This document shows positions 23,813-31,218 of a stretch of DNA of 51,527 nucleotides, in pieces. The first letter of the stretch is position 1. The number at the start of each line of letters is the position of its first letter. Source of the DNA: an uncultured Spirochaetaceae bacterium (GTDB lineage Bacteria; Spirochaetota; Spirochaetia; Sphaerochaetales; Sphaerochaetaceae); NCBI GenBank assembly GCA_944392935.1, contig CALXYI010000039.1, positions 1 through 51,527 on the forward strand, written 5' to 3'. The translations under genes were made by a program, and so were the position numbers. The notes under the pieces are model-generated. The model did no database searches. It saw nothing but the letters and a program-made list of their open reading frames with translations, and was not told where the DNA came from.

Positions 23813-24641
23813 TCTGTCTATTGGAAAGGGAAGATTCAGGAATGTTCTCGCATACATCGTCGGCATCGCGCTTGTCATCATCCTGATCGCACCGCCGCTC
23901 TATATGATCTCGATCTCATTGAAGACTGGACGCGATGTATTCTCGATGCCTCCGAAGTTCATCTTCACTCCATCGTTTGAGAACTATAAGGAGATATTCG
24001 CCTCGCGCGGCTTCCTTGAGACCGTATACAACACAGTGATCATAAGTGTCCTGTCAACATTGCTGACTGAGATGATCGGAGCGATGGCCGCATACAGCAT
24101 CGCGAAGTTCAGGACAGGCGGCAGGCCTGTGCTGTACAGCGTGCTGATAATGCGTGTCCTTCCTTCCGTGGTTCTTGGACTGCCTCTGTTCATAATGTTC
24201 TCGAAGATGCGCATCCTCGATACGATAGAAGGGCTTACCCTTGCGTATATCGGGTTCCTCCTGCCGAATACGGTCTGGCTCATGATCCCGTTCTTCCAGG
24301 GCATATCAAAGAGCATAGAGGAAGCTGCCAGGATAGATGGATGCACGAATTTCAGGACATTCGCAAGCGTTTCGCTCCCTCTCTGCCGATCGGGGCTGAT
24401 CGTCACGACCGTGTACAACATCACTGGTGCGTGGAATCATTTCTATTATGCCCTTACGCTTGCACCTACGAAGACAAGGGTGCTTTCCGTCGAGGCATCC
24501 CAGTACGTCGGTGAATATGCCGTGCAGTGGGGCACGGTTGCGGCGATATCCGCAGTTCTGATCATTCCCCCAGCGATACTGATATTCTTCATACAGAAGC
24601 AGCTTGTCGCCGGCCTTGCCCTTGGAGGAGTCAAGGGCTGA
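23805..24641 (+). CDS. Carbohydrate ABC transporter permease (MalG/UgpE type)
   Basis: The 278-residue membrane protein has six helices and the EAA motif SIEEAARIDGCTNFRTF followed by ASVSLPL. The start at 23805 (MVDLSIGKGR) overlaps the previous gene by 8 bp; a GTG two codons upstream is an alternative. It is the last gene of the plus-strand operon and stops 3 bp before the convergent GntR gene, with no room for a separate terminator. Confidence 0.94.
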   Translation: MVDLSIGKGRFRNVLAYIVGIALVIILIAPPLYMISISLKTGRDVFSMPPKFIFTPSFENYKEIFASRGFLETVYNTVIISVLSTLLTEMIGAMAAYSIAKFRTGGRPVLYSVLIMRVLPSVVLGLPLFIMFSKMRILDTIEGLTLAYIGFLLPNTVWLMIPFFQGISKSIEEAARIDGCTNFRTFASVSLPLCRSGLIVTTVYNITGAWNHFYYALTLAPTKTRVLSVEASQYVGEYAVQWGTVAAISAVLIIPPAILIFFIQKQLVAGLALGGVKG

Positions 24642-24644
24642 TCA

Positions 24645-25373
24645 TCAGTAATCTATCTTCTTGATTATGAATTCGAACTTGTCAGCTCTCATGAGGGTGT
24701 AGGCAAGTTCGAATTTCCTTTCTCCGATATATGAGGTCGATACCGTCTTGCAGCATGTGAATCCATCTTCCACGTCCAGCAGCCTTGCATCCTGCCCGAA
24801 TATATTCTCCACAGTCAGCCTTATCGTCCCCTGCGTGGGCTCCTGCAGGAACTCAGAGCGGATATAGCTGGTGATGGAGAAATTCTCCGGAAGGGGGATC
24901 TGGAGGAGCTTCGCTCCGTAATCCCACAGCATATAGCTCCAGGTTATCGCAACGGGGATATCATCGATCAGCCGCAGCCTCTTGAGATATACCGCCTTCT
25001 CATTCGGTTCCACCCCCAGCACATCCGCAATGGCACTATCAAGGAGCTCCGTCCTTATCTGGAGTATCTGCGTCGCAGGATGGATATCCTTCTCGCTTTC
25101 CATCATCCCGAAGAACCTGGTCTTGGAAGAGGAGAGATCCCTGGATATCTTCGGCTCCGATACATAGGTGCCCTTCCCCTGCTTCCTGTAGATGAACGAA
25201 TCATTCTGGAGCATCTGGAGCGCAGCTATTATCGTTGTCCTGCTGACACCGTATTTCGAGCAGAGCTCAGCTTCGCTTGGCAGCATCTCGCCAGGACGGA
25301 ATTCCCCCTTGATTATCGAGGTCCTCAGCTGCTCGTAGATCTGATACTTCAATGGGACGTTGCTCATTGCCAT
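24645..25373 (-). CDS. GntR-family transcriptional regulator with UTRA domain (HutC/FrlR type)
   Basis: The 242-residue regulator has an N-terminal winged helix with the GntR pattern PLKYQIYEQLRTSIIKGEF, then LPSEAELCSKYGVSRTTI and FIYRKQGKGTYV (about 5-75). A C-terminal UTRA ligand domain (about 95-240) is the fold that binds sugars, amino sugars or amino-acid conjugates. It is probably the repressor of the adjacent ABC operon and of btpA-MFS, acting at the 23-bp sites 5 kb away. ATG codons at 25373 and 25367 are both possible starts. Its own promoter region contains two dyads that could serve autoregulation. Confidence 0.92.
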   Translation of the reverse strand: MAMSNVPLKYQIYEQLRTSIIKGEFRPGEMLPSEAELCSKYGVSRTTIIAALQMLQNDSFIYRKQGKGTYVSEPKISRDLSSSKTRFFGMMESEKDIHPATQILQIRTELLDSAIADVLGVEPNEKAVYLKRLRLIDDIPVAITWSYMLWDYGAKLLQIPLPENFSITSYIRSEFLQEPTQGTIRLTVENIFGQDARLLDVEDGFTCCKTVSTSYIGERKFELAYTLMRADKFEFIIKKIDY

Positions 25374-25376
25374 ATT

Positions 25377-25426
25377 CCTAACCCCCGTGCCATGGTCTGT
25401 ATGCTATACATAGATTATCGGTTAGG
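25377..25426 (-). promoter_or_regulatory. Dyads upstream of the GntR gene
   Basis: Two symmetric elements lie between the gntR start and 25430: TGTAT-GCT-ATACA (25398-25410), similar in form to operators of HutC-subfamily GntR proteins, and a wider 7-bp pair CCTAACC (25377-25383) / GGTTAGG (25420-25426). They differ in sequence from the 23-bp sites at 19310 and 19430. Autoregulation is a reasonable guess. Confidence 0.45.
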
Positions 25427-25473
25427 CAGAAACTGAAGTCAATTCATTATTGGTGAAAGCATTATATAGAAGA

Positions 25474-25495
25474 GGGGGACCCTTGCGGATCCCCC
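25474..25495 (-). terminator. Terminator hairpin of argG
   Basis: Read on the minus strand, GGGGGATCC pairs with GGGTCCCCC (one G-U pair) around GCAA, followed by TCTTCTATAT. It lies 24 bp after the argG stop. The T-run is broken, so efficiency is uncertain. Confidence 0.6.
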
Positions 25496-25518
25496 GGATA
25501 TCCTTGTTTTCCCCTTGC

Positions 25519-26751
25519 TTATCCGTTCTGGCCCTTCATCTCCCTGATGGAGGAGGCCATCAGCCTGATGGCGTTGATGTTGATGAAGCCCTTGCAGTCG
25601 ATAGGATGATAGCCGCCAGCCTTGCCCATCGATCCGAGATCCTCGTTGTACAGCGAGCAGTCCGATTCGATGCCTGCGTTGATGACATTGCCCTTGTAGA
25701 GAGCGACCGTCGCCTTTCCAGTGACATATCTCTGGCTTTCATCGAAGAGCGCTGTGAGCATGTTGAACTCAGGAGCACCCCAGTAGCCGTTGTAGATGAG
25801 CTCTGCATACTTCGGAGAGAGCATATCCCTCAGGTGCATGGCCTCCTTGTCCATCGTCAGGCCCTCAAGGTTGTGGTGGGCCTTCCAGAGGATCTCGCAT
25901 CCCGGAGTCTCGTATACGCCCCTGCTCTTGATGCCGATGAACCTGTTCTCGACCATGTCGACCCTGCCTATGGCATTGTCATGGCCCATCTTGTTCAGAT
26001 AGAGGATCATCTCAAGAGGATCGGAGACAACCGTTCCGTCGTTCTCGTTCTTCACATACTGCGGGACACCATCCTTGAAGAAGAATGTGAGCAGCGTTTC
26101 CTTGTCGGCAGCTTCCTGCGGGGAGAGCGTGAGCGAGTACACATCCTCCGGGCACCTCATGGATGGATCCTCAAGGATCCCTGCCTCATGGGAGATGTGG
26201 ATCATGTTCTCATCCTCGCTGTAGGGCTTCTTTGCAGTAGCCTTCACCGGGATGCCGTTCTCCGCCGCGTACTTGAGCATATCGGAGCGGCCTTCGAACT
26301 GCGAAAGCCATTCCTCATCCTTCCACGGGCTGATGATCCTGACATCAGGCATGTTCATGTAGTAGCCGAACTCGAACCTGACCTGATCGTTTCCCTTTCC
26401 GGTAGCGCCATGCGCGACATACTTCGTTCCTTCCTTCCTGGCTATCTCGACATGCCTCTTTGCGATGATCGGGCGGGCGAGGGATGTGCCGAGCATGTAT
26501 GTGCCCTCATATATCGTATTGGCCTTGAGTGCCGGGAAGATGTAGTCCGTTACGAGAGGCTTCTTGAGGTCCTCTATGTACACCTTGCTTGCACCCGTGG
26601 CGTAAGCCTTCTCCTCGATGGCCTTGAAATCCTCGTTCTGCCCGACATCCGCAACGTATGCGATCACGTCGAAGCCCTTGTTGGCAAGCCACTTGAGGAT
26701 GACTGATGTATCCAGTCCGCCGGAATATGCAAGAATGACCTTCTCTTTCAT
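25519..26751 (-). CDS. argG: Argininosuccinate synthase
   Basis: The 410-residue enzyme joins citrulline and aspartate using ATP in the next-to-last step of arginine synthesis. The PP-motif [15 protein letters not shown] is at about residues 8-22, followed by [11 protein letters not shown], and later [20 protein letters not shown] and [20 protein letters not shown]. The start at 26751 is supported by AAGGAG; a frame to 26790 adds 13 atypical residues. No argH or other arginine gene is adjacent. A promoter and a good ArgR-box match lie upstream. Confidence 0.96.
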   Translation of the reverse strand: MKEKVILAYSGGLDTSVILKWLANKGFDVIAYVADVGQNEDFKAIEEKAYATGASKVYIEDLKKPLVTDYIFPALKANTIYEGTYMLGTSLARPIIAKRHVEIARKEGTKYVAHGATGKGNDQVRFEFGYYMNMPDVRIISPWKDEEWLSQFEGRSDMLKYAAENGIPVKATAKKPYSEDENMIHISHEAGILEDPSMRCPEDVYSLTLSPQEAADKETLLTFFFKDGVPQYVKNENDGTVVSDPLEMILYLNKMGHDNAIGRVDMVENRFIGIKSRGVYETPGCEILWKAHHNLEGLTMDKEAMHLRDMLSPKYAELIYNGYWGAPEFNMLTALFDESQRYVTGKATVALYKGNVINAGIESDCSLYNEDLGSMGKAGGYHPIDCKGFININAIRLMASSIREMKGQNG

Positions 26752-26775
26752 TGTCTTTTCTCCTTGACAGCCTGT

Positions 26776-26803
26776 ATTATGCATATTCATCGAGTTTATG
26801 CAA
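26776..26803 (-). promoter_or_regulatory. Promoter of argG
   Basis: Minus-strand TTGCAT (plus 26798-26803) and CATAAT (plus 26776-26781) are spaced by 16 bp. Transcription would start about 18 bp upstream of the argG start codon. Confidence 0.55.
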
Positions 26804-26809
26804 GGGATT

Positions 26810-26827
26810 TATGCATAAATATTCAGA
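26810..26827. promoter_or_regulatory. Candidate ArgR operator (ARG box)
   Basis: TATGCATAAATATTCAGA fits the ARG-box consensus WNTGAATWWWWATTCANW at every fixed position but one (C for A). It lies 6 bp upstream of the argG -35 box. Whether the organism has ArgR is not visible in the window. Confidence 0.55.
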
Positions 26828-26864
26828 AAATGATTATTCCTGCATTCAAAGTGCATACTGGCTG

Positions 26865-26896
26865 AAAAAAAAGCCCCAGCGCTTGATGTGCTGGGG
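26865..26896 (-). terminator. Rho-independent terminator of the small RNA
   Basis: On the minus strand CCCCAGC and GCTGGGG form a 7-bp stem around 9 nt, followed by C and eight T (plus 26865-26872). It ends before the argG promoter, so it stops transcription arriving from upstream. Confidence 0.8.
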
Positions 26897-26975
26897 ATGT
26901 GCGCTTCGGACTATTCCGCAGGCGTCTATGGCAGTCCCTCTTCTAGGCAACCTGGCGCATGCCATTTAAGCCACT
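26865..26975 (-). ncRNA. Unidentified structured small RNA, about 110 nt
   Basis: A transcript is bounded by its own promoter (minus-strand TTTACA, plus 27005-27010; 17 bp; TATATA, plus 26982-26987) and by a terminator with a 7-bp stem (26874-26880 with 26890-26896) and eight U. It holds no open frame of note. Inside, ATGGCA pairs with TGCCAT, TGCGC with GCGCA, and GGACT with AGTCC; CAGG/CCTG would cross the last pair, allowing a pseudoknot. It matches none of the riboswitches, 6S, SRP or tmRNA sequences I know. It lies between argG and a membrane protein gene and could be a free RNA or an argG leader element. Confidence 0.5.
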
Positions 26976-26981
26976 GAGAAC

Positions 26982-27010
26982 TATATAACATGCATATAGG
27001 AATTTGTAAA
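26982..27010 (-). promoter_or_regulatory. Promoter of the small RNA
   Basis: Minus-strand TTTACA (plus 27005-27010) and TATATA (plus 26982-26987) are spaced by exactly 17 bp, with the predicted start near 26975. Confidence 0.6.
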
Positions 27011-27018
27011 TATCATAG

Positions 27019-27027
27019 TGATATAAT
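27019..27027 (+). promoter_or_regulatory. Extended -10 promoter of the 27065 operon
   Basis: TGaTATAAT at 27019-27027 is a consensus extended -10. It lies 37 bp upstream of the membrane-protein start and opposes the small-RNA promoter on the other strand. Confidence 0.6.
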
Positions 27028-27064
27028 TCCTTACAGTTCCCATGTAATCCTGAGAGGGTTTACT

Positions 27065-27874
27065 ATGCTCTCCGGATTGCGTACATTTCTAGGTATGAAA
27101 GGTTTCTTCATCAAGAAGGCATTCTTCGATGGATGGGATAATCTCATCGGCATCGTTCTTTTCAATCTTGCGTATATCGCACTGCTGATGGCAGGGCTTT
27201 ATGCCTCGCTTCTGGCAGGGGAGGTGAATGCCGCAGCCGCAGCCGGCGCAACAGCGCTCTCCCTTGCCCTGGTTTCCATAGTGATGGGAGGCACGGCAGC
27301 CGTCACGCACAGCTATTCTGACTACCGGAGGGATTCATGGCATGCATTCATCTCCGGCATCAGGCGGAACATAGGGCACTCGCTCCTCTTCTCGCTGATC
27401 CTGATCGTGGCTGTGTTCAATATCCGCCTGATAATCCCGTTCTACCTGTCATATGGCAATGCATTCGGCTATGTGCTTGCGCTTGTGATGATATGGCTTG
27501 AGGTGATCATCGTGCTTGCCGTGCCATATTACTTCCCTCTGATGAACCTCCTGCCTGCAGACAGGCCGGTGAAGACGGCGAAGAAGTGCCTCCTCATCGC
27601 GGGGGACAATATGGGCTTCTCGCTCTTCTTCCTCCTGTACAGCCTTGTGCTTGCAGTCCTTTCGCTCTTCACGATGGGGCTTATCCCCGGCGTGACGGGC
27701 ATCCAGCTTGCCGCACAGGATGCGATGAAGCTCCTGATGATGAAGTACGATTACCTTGAGGGGAATCCGGATGCGGACAGGAAGCATATCCCATGGGAGG
27801 ATGTGCTCTATGACGAGAAGGAGAAGATCGGGCCGCGCTCGCTCAAGTCCATGATCTTCCCCTGGAAGTACTGA
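27065..27874 (+). CDS. Polytopic membrane protein, DUF624-like
   Basis: The 269-residue protein has about six hydrophobic helices (roughly 30-50, 62-85, 103-125, 133-155, 180-205 and 205-225) and a hydrophilic C-terminus ending SMIFPWKY. The pattern (FFDGWDNLIGIVLFNL near the N-terminus, a polar loop SYSDYRRDSWHAFISGIRRN) resembles the DUF624/YesV group found near sugar genes in Firmicutes and spirochaetes; the match is by impression. The start at 27065 has GAGAGGG upstream; a longer frame from 26990 would include the promoter. It begins a four-gene run ending with rnhA. Confidence 0.7.
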   Translation: MLSGLRTFLGMKGFFIKKAFFDGWDNLIGIVLFNLAYIALLMAGLYASLLAGEVNAAAAAGATALSLALVSIVMGGTAAVTHSYSDYRRDSWHAFISGIRRNIGHSLLFSLILIVAVFNIRLIIPFYLSYGNAFGYVLALVMIWLEVIIVLAVPYYFPLMNLLPADRPVKTAKKCLLIAGDNMGFSLFFLLYSLVLAVLSLFTMGLIPGVTGIQLAAQDAMKLLMMKYDYLEGNPDADRKHIPWEDVLYDEKEKIGPRSLKSMIFPWKY

Positions 27875-27875
27875 T

Positions 27876-28409
27876 ATGCGCGAAGTCGAGATGAAGGCAA
27901 GGGCCGCCGTGCCCGAGAGGATCTCCGGCATATTCTCATCCAGGCTCGGGAAGGCACATCCCGTGCATAAGGCCGATCACTACTTCAGGCGCCCTGGCGA
28001 GAGCATCCAGGCCCTCCGCATGAGGACGAATGGCGGACGGCTGGAGTTCACGACCAAGAGGACGGTATCCGTCAACGGACGGGAGGACAATGCCGAATAC
28101 GAGTTCCATGGGCTTCCCGGGGATGAGGAGGCTGCTGCCGCGTTCTTCCATGCCCTCGGCTATGAGGATTTCTTCGTGAAGAAGAAGGATGGCTGGGAAT
28201 GGAACGACGGGGATGCCCATATAGAGCTTCTTTCCGTCAATGATCTCGGATGGTTCCTGGAGATAGAGGTGCTGCTGCCTTTCGATTCCTCCGTGGAGGA
28301 CGGGGAGGCTGCACGCCGCCACATAGAGGCGCTGATGAAGGAAGCCGGAATCGGAGAAAGCGATATAGAGACACGCTCATACCGTGAGATGATAACAGGG
28401 AGGAAGTGA
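27876..28409 (+). CDS. CYTH-domain protein (class IV adenylate cyclase/triphosphatase-like)
   Basis: The 177-residue protein starts [10 protein letters not shown], containing the ExExK signature of CYTH enzymes, then has Arg/Lys pairs ([16 protein letters not shown]) and further acidic strands ([18 protein letters not shown]) that line the triphosphate tunnel. CYTH proteins are adenylate cyclases (CyaB type) or inorganic/organic triphosphatases with metal ions. Which applies cannot be told. It begins 1 bp after the membrane protein stop and overlaps the parvulin start by one base. Confidence 0.85.
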   Translation: MREVEMKARAAVPERISGIFSSRLGKAHPVHKADHYFRRPGESIQALRMRTNGGRLEFTTKRTVSVNGREDNAEYEFHGLPGDEEAAAAFFHALGYEDFFVKKKDGWEWNDGDAHIELLSVNDLGWFLEIEVLLPFDSSVEDGEAARRHIEALMKEAGIGESDIETRSYREMITGRK

Positions 28410-28687
28410 TGGAATTCAGGGCAAGCCATATACTCGTGAAGGATCAGGCAACAGCTGAGAAGCTGTATGAGAGGGTTAAGAAGGGAGAGAGCTTCGAATC
28501 CCTTGCAAGGCAGTATTCGACATGCCCGTCTAAGTCAAAGGGCGGGGACCTCGGATGGTTCGGAGAAGGGAAGATGGTCGCTCCCTTCGAGAATGCCGTG
28601 AGGCGCATGCCAAATGGTACGGTCTCCCGTCCCGTGAGGACGCAGTTCGGCTATCACATCATAAAGAAGACCGGCGCGAGGGGCTGA
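28409..28687 (+). CDS. PpiC-type peptidyl-prolyl cis-trans isomerase (single-domain parvulin)
   Basis: The 92-residue protein is a complete free-standing parvulin: [21 protein letters not shown], then [20 protein letters not shown] followed by [19 protein letters not shown], and the end [13 protein letters not shown]. There is no signal peptide, so it is probably cytoplasmic like Escherichia coli PpiC (93 residues). The ATG at 28409 overlaps the CYTH stop (TGATG); a GTG one codon earlier is less likely. Its stop overlaps the rnhA start. Confidence 0.93.
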   Translation: MEFRASHILVKDQATAEKLYERVKKGESFESLARQYSTCPSKSKGGDLGWFGEGKMVAPFENAVRRMPNGTVSRPVRTQFGYHIIKKTGARG

Positions 28688-29127
28688 TGGAAGTCACTAT
28701 CTACACAGATGGCGCATGCTCAGGCAATCCCGGCCCCGGAGGATGGGGAGCCATCCTGAAGTACGGGGATGCGGAGAAGGAGATATCAGGAGGGGAGGAG
28801 TCGACCACAAACAACCGCATGGAGCTCCTTGCCGCGATCTCCGCGCTTGAGATGCTGCGCCGTCCATGCTCCGTGGCGCTCTATTCCGATTCCAGGTACC
28901 TTGTTGATTCCGTTGAGAAGGGCTGGCTTCTCTCATGGGAGAAGAACGGATTCGTCAGGAAGAGCAAGGAAGTTCCAAACACCGATCTCTGGAAACGCCT
29001 CCTTGTCCAGCTCAGGACACACACCGTAAGGTTCGTATGGGTCAAGGGACATGCGGAGAATCCCTACAACAACCGCTGCGATGAGATGGCTGTCAGGGAG
29101 TGGAAGAGGATAAAGGGGGAGGGGTGA
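28687..29127 (+). CDS. rnhA: Ribonuclease HI
   Basis: The 146-residue enzyme cleaves RNA in RNA-DNA hybrids. All catalytic residues are present: D8 in YTDGACSGNPGPGGWG, E46 in NNRMELL, D68 in LYSDSRYL, H122 in KGHAENPYNN and D132 in CDEMA. Length is as in Escherichia coli (155) less a short tail. The start overlaps the parvulin stop as TGATG. Its last 35 bp overlap the convergent TPR lipoprotein gene. Confidence 0.96.
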   Translation: MEVTIYTDGACSGNPGPGGWGAILKYGDAEKEISGGEESTTNNRMELLAAISALEMLRRPCSVALYSDSRYLVDSVEKGWLLSWEKNGFVRKSKEVPNTDLWKRLLVQLRTHTVRFVWVKGHAENPYNNRCDEMAVREWKRIKGEG

Positions 29128-29764
29128 TCTCCCTCTTCACATCCCTGAGAAGCCTTTCCCCACGGAGTATCCCGAGATTCTGGTATATGAACGGAGGCTC
29201 CGACCACAGCCTTCCTTCCGGCTTGAAGCCATTGCTCCTGGAAGGTGCGATTGCAGCGAAGAAATCGCTTATGAAGCCCAATGCCGTGAGCGCGGAGCTG
29301 TTATCGCTGTCACGCGCTATCATATCCCTGCCGACAGCAGCGGCATCAGAGCGTCTTCCCGTATCGAGATAGTGATCGAGGAGCAGCTGCCTTATGTCAT
29401 CATTCCCCGGGTCGAACGCGAGGATGGAATGGAGCATCCTCTCATAGCTGAGGTATCTGCCGCTCTCCCTGAGGGCATACGCCTTGAGATACATGAATCT
29501 CAGCATATCGGGAAAGAGCGCCATAGCCTCATCCGCAGTCTCCACCGCGCTCTCATAGTCCCCGTCCTCAAGGTATGAGTAGGCGAGGTTGTAATAAAGC
29601 GATGGCGTACCGATCTCGGCTGCCGCATCATCATAGACATCAGCCGCCTGGGCGCCTGTGAGCCGCTCTCCCTCCGCTATGTAGCGCTCTGCCCTCTCAT
29701 CGGCTGCTGTCATGCACGATGAGAGGATGAGCAGGCAGATGATGGGGAGGATGAGCCTTTTCAA
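29093..29764 (-). CDS. TPR-repeat lipoprotein
   Basis: The protein has a lipoprotein signal KRLILPIICLLILSSC and then tetratricopeptide-like helices (LYYNLAYSYLEDGDYESAVE, then ADEAMALFPDMLRFMYLKAYALRESG), suggesting a periplasmic-side scaffold. A TTG codon at 29762-29764 with GGAG upstream gives a standard MKRLILPI-type signal and overlaps the S41 stop; an ATG at 29776 would add four residues. It is third in a minus-strand operon after a beta-barrel and an S41 peptidase, so it may organise them. Function is unknown. Confidence 0.8.
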   Translation of the reverse strand: MKRLILPIICLLILSSCMTAADERAERYIAEGERLTGAQAADVYDDAAAEIGTPSLYYNLAYSYLEDGDYESAVETADEAMALFPDMLRFMYLKAYALRESGRYLSYERMLHSILAFDPGNDDIRQLLLDHYLDTGRRSDAAAVGRDMIARDSDNSSALTALGFISDFFAAIAPSRSNGFKPEGRLWSEPPFIYQNLGILRGERLLRDVKREITPPPLSSSTP

Positions 29765-31218
29765 TTGAAGCTCCATATGTATCCGAGGGCCTTGTCAAGG
29801 CGGGCGTCGGTGTCGTTGGTGAAAGCGCTATGATCGTACGGTATACCATATCCCTCATCAGGAGCTATGCCGATACCTTCGTATGATGTGCCATCGATAT
29901 ATACCGACTGCGCGAATGGCGTATATACCTCCGTGATATACGGAAGATTGAACGTGCCTGCGATATACTGCCCGTTGATAGTTGTCAGCGGACCGTTGCC
30001 GCCTGCTGTCCTTCCTCCGATGAGCGCGACATCAGCCCCGTATCTGTCGCGGAGCGCCATGAATGCCATCACGCTCATCTCGCTGCAGGAAACCGAATGG
30101 CTGTTCGTCAGTATGGCAATCGGGATGCCCGGCATCGTTCCATCCTCATTGCCTGGCATCACCATATCTTCCCATGCAGTATAGCTCTGGCGGTTATCGC
30201 TCTTCTTCGTCCTTATCATGGCAAACGGAGTATCCTTGGGGAAGAACGGGCTCCAGAGCAGGGGAAGATCCGCTACCATCCCGCCTCCATTGCCTCTGAG
30301 GTCTATCACCACGCCCTTGATGCCGTTTCCCACAGGATCCTCGATGATCTTCCTGTACAGGCCGAAGAGGCTGTATACATCATCAGAATATACGCAATCC
30401 AGATCTTCGGTGATGCCTTCCGCCTCTTCCATGTCCTCAAGGAACATGGAGAACTCGAAATTCGAGAATGCAAGGTAGAGTATATCATGATCAGTTACTC
30501 CGACGAAGAAAGTGAAGCCGCCGACATCGCTGTTGAAGAGAGACTCTCCCTCTCCGACTTTGACATACCCTGCCATCTCGAAGCCTTTCACATTCCCCGG
30601 ATTGCGATTGTCTTCAGTGGGAATGGCTGAAGTTCCAGAATCATCCAAGGATATACCAAGGCTATTTGCAAGAATCGCGCTTGTATTCTCCTGCATGAAT
30701 TCGCTGTACTTTTTGAAGTCCTCCGGATATCTCTTATTCTTTTCTGCTTCAAGATCGAAGGAGGCATTGAAGAAAGCTTCATCGTCAGCGCCGGTGAAAG
30801 ATCTTCCGGTGCTCTCGATATAATCCCTATATGCTCTGTATGCAAGAGGCGCGAAGAATATTTCATTCCCTTCAGTTTCATCTGTGGAGAAGTTGAATTT
30901 ATGATGCCCGTCTGACAGGTTCTTGACTATGTCATAGAAATAGCGGAGGGCTTTCCTCGTGTTATCATCGTTGTAGTCCGGTTCAATTTCCCCGAGCTTC
31001 TCCATCTCCGGAAGCATCTCCTTCCGTACCTCATCCCATTCGAATCCGGGGTAGTCGAGTGACCAGAATACGTAGCTTCGGTTCATCTCGTGCCACCATG
31101 CGTCGAAGAGGCCTGCCCATGTCGTTATGTCCGATTCCTCAGGCATCGCAGGGCCGTCAGGGCGGCAGGAGACGAGTGCGAGGAGGATCATCAGCAGGAC
31201 TGCGGCTTTCTTCATCAT
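29761..31218 (-). CDS. S41-family peptidase lipoprotein (C-terminal processing/tricorn-like)
   Basis: The 485-residue protein has a lipobox at ALVSC (Cys about 18), an N-terminal cap region (WAGLFDAWWHEMNRSYVFW) and the S41 core. The core holds IKGVVIDLRGNGGG, the nucleophile region NSHSVSCSEMSV and GGRTAGGNGP, the layout of secreted tricorn-like S41 proteases. It would cut periplasmic or exported proteins at the membrane surface. The start at 31218 follows GGAGGTGAAGC and overlaps the upstream barrel gene as ATGA. Confidence 0.9.
   Translation of the reverse strand: MMKKAAVLLMILLALVSCRPDGPAMPEESDITTWAGLFDAWWHEMNRSYVFWSLDYPGFEWDEVRKEMLPEMEKLGEIEPDYNDDNTRKALRYFYDIVKNLSDGHHKFNFSTDETEGNEIFFAPLAYRAYRDYIESTGRSFTGADDEAFFNASFDLEAEKNKRYPEDFKKYSEFMQENTSAILANSLGISLDDSGTSAIPTEDNRNPGNVKGFEMAGYVKVGEGESLFNSDVGGFTFFVGVTDHDILYLAFSNFEFSMFLEDMEEAEGITEDLDCVYSDDVYSLFGLYRKIIEDPVGNGIKGVVIDLRGNGGGMVADLPLLWSPFFPKDTPFAMIRTKKSDNRQSYTAWEDMVMPGNEDGTMPGIPIAILTNSHSVSCSEMSVMAFMALRDRYGADVALIGGRTAGGNGPLTTINGQYIAGTFNLPYITEVYTPFAQSVYIDGTSYEGIGIAPDEGYGIPYDHSAFTNDTDARLDKALGYIWSFN

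Noticed and set aside
25450..26706. Plus-strand frame of 418 codons opposite argG
   Set aside because: It mirrors the argG codon pattern on the other strand; argG is certain, and the antisense product resembles no protein.
26941..26975. Possible SAM-I or SRP-like RNA from the AGAGGGACTG segment
   Set aside because: The rest of the SAM-I core and the SRP GGAAG/AGCAG motifs are absent; kept only as an unclassified small RNA.
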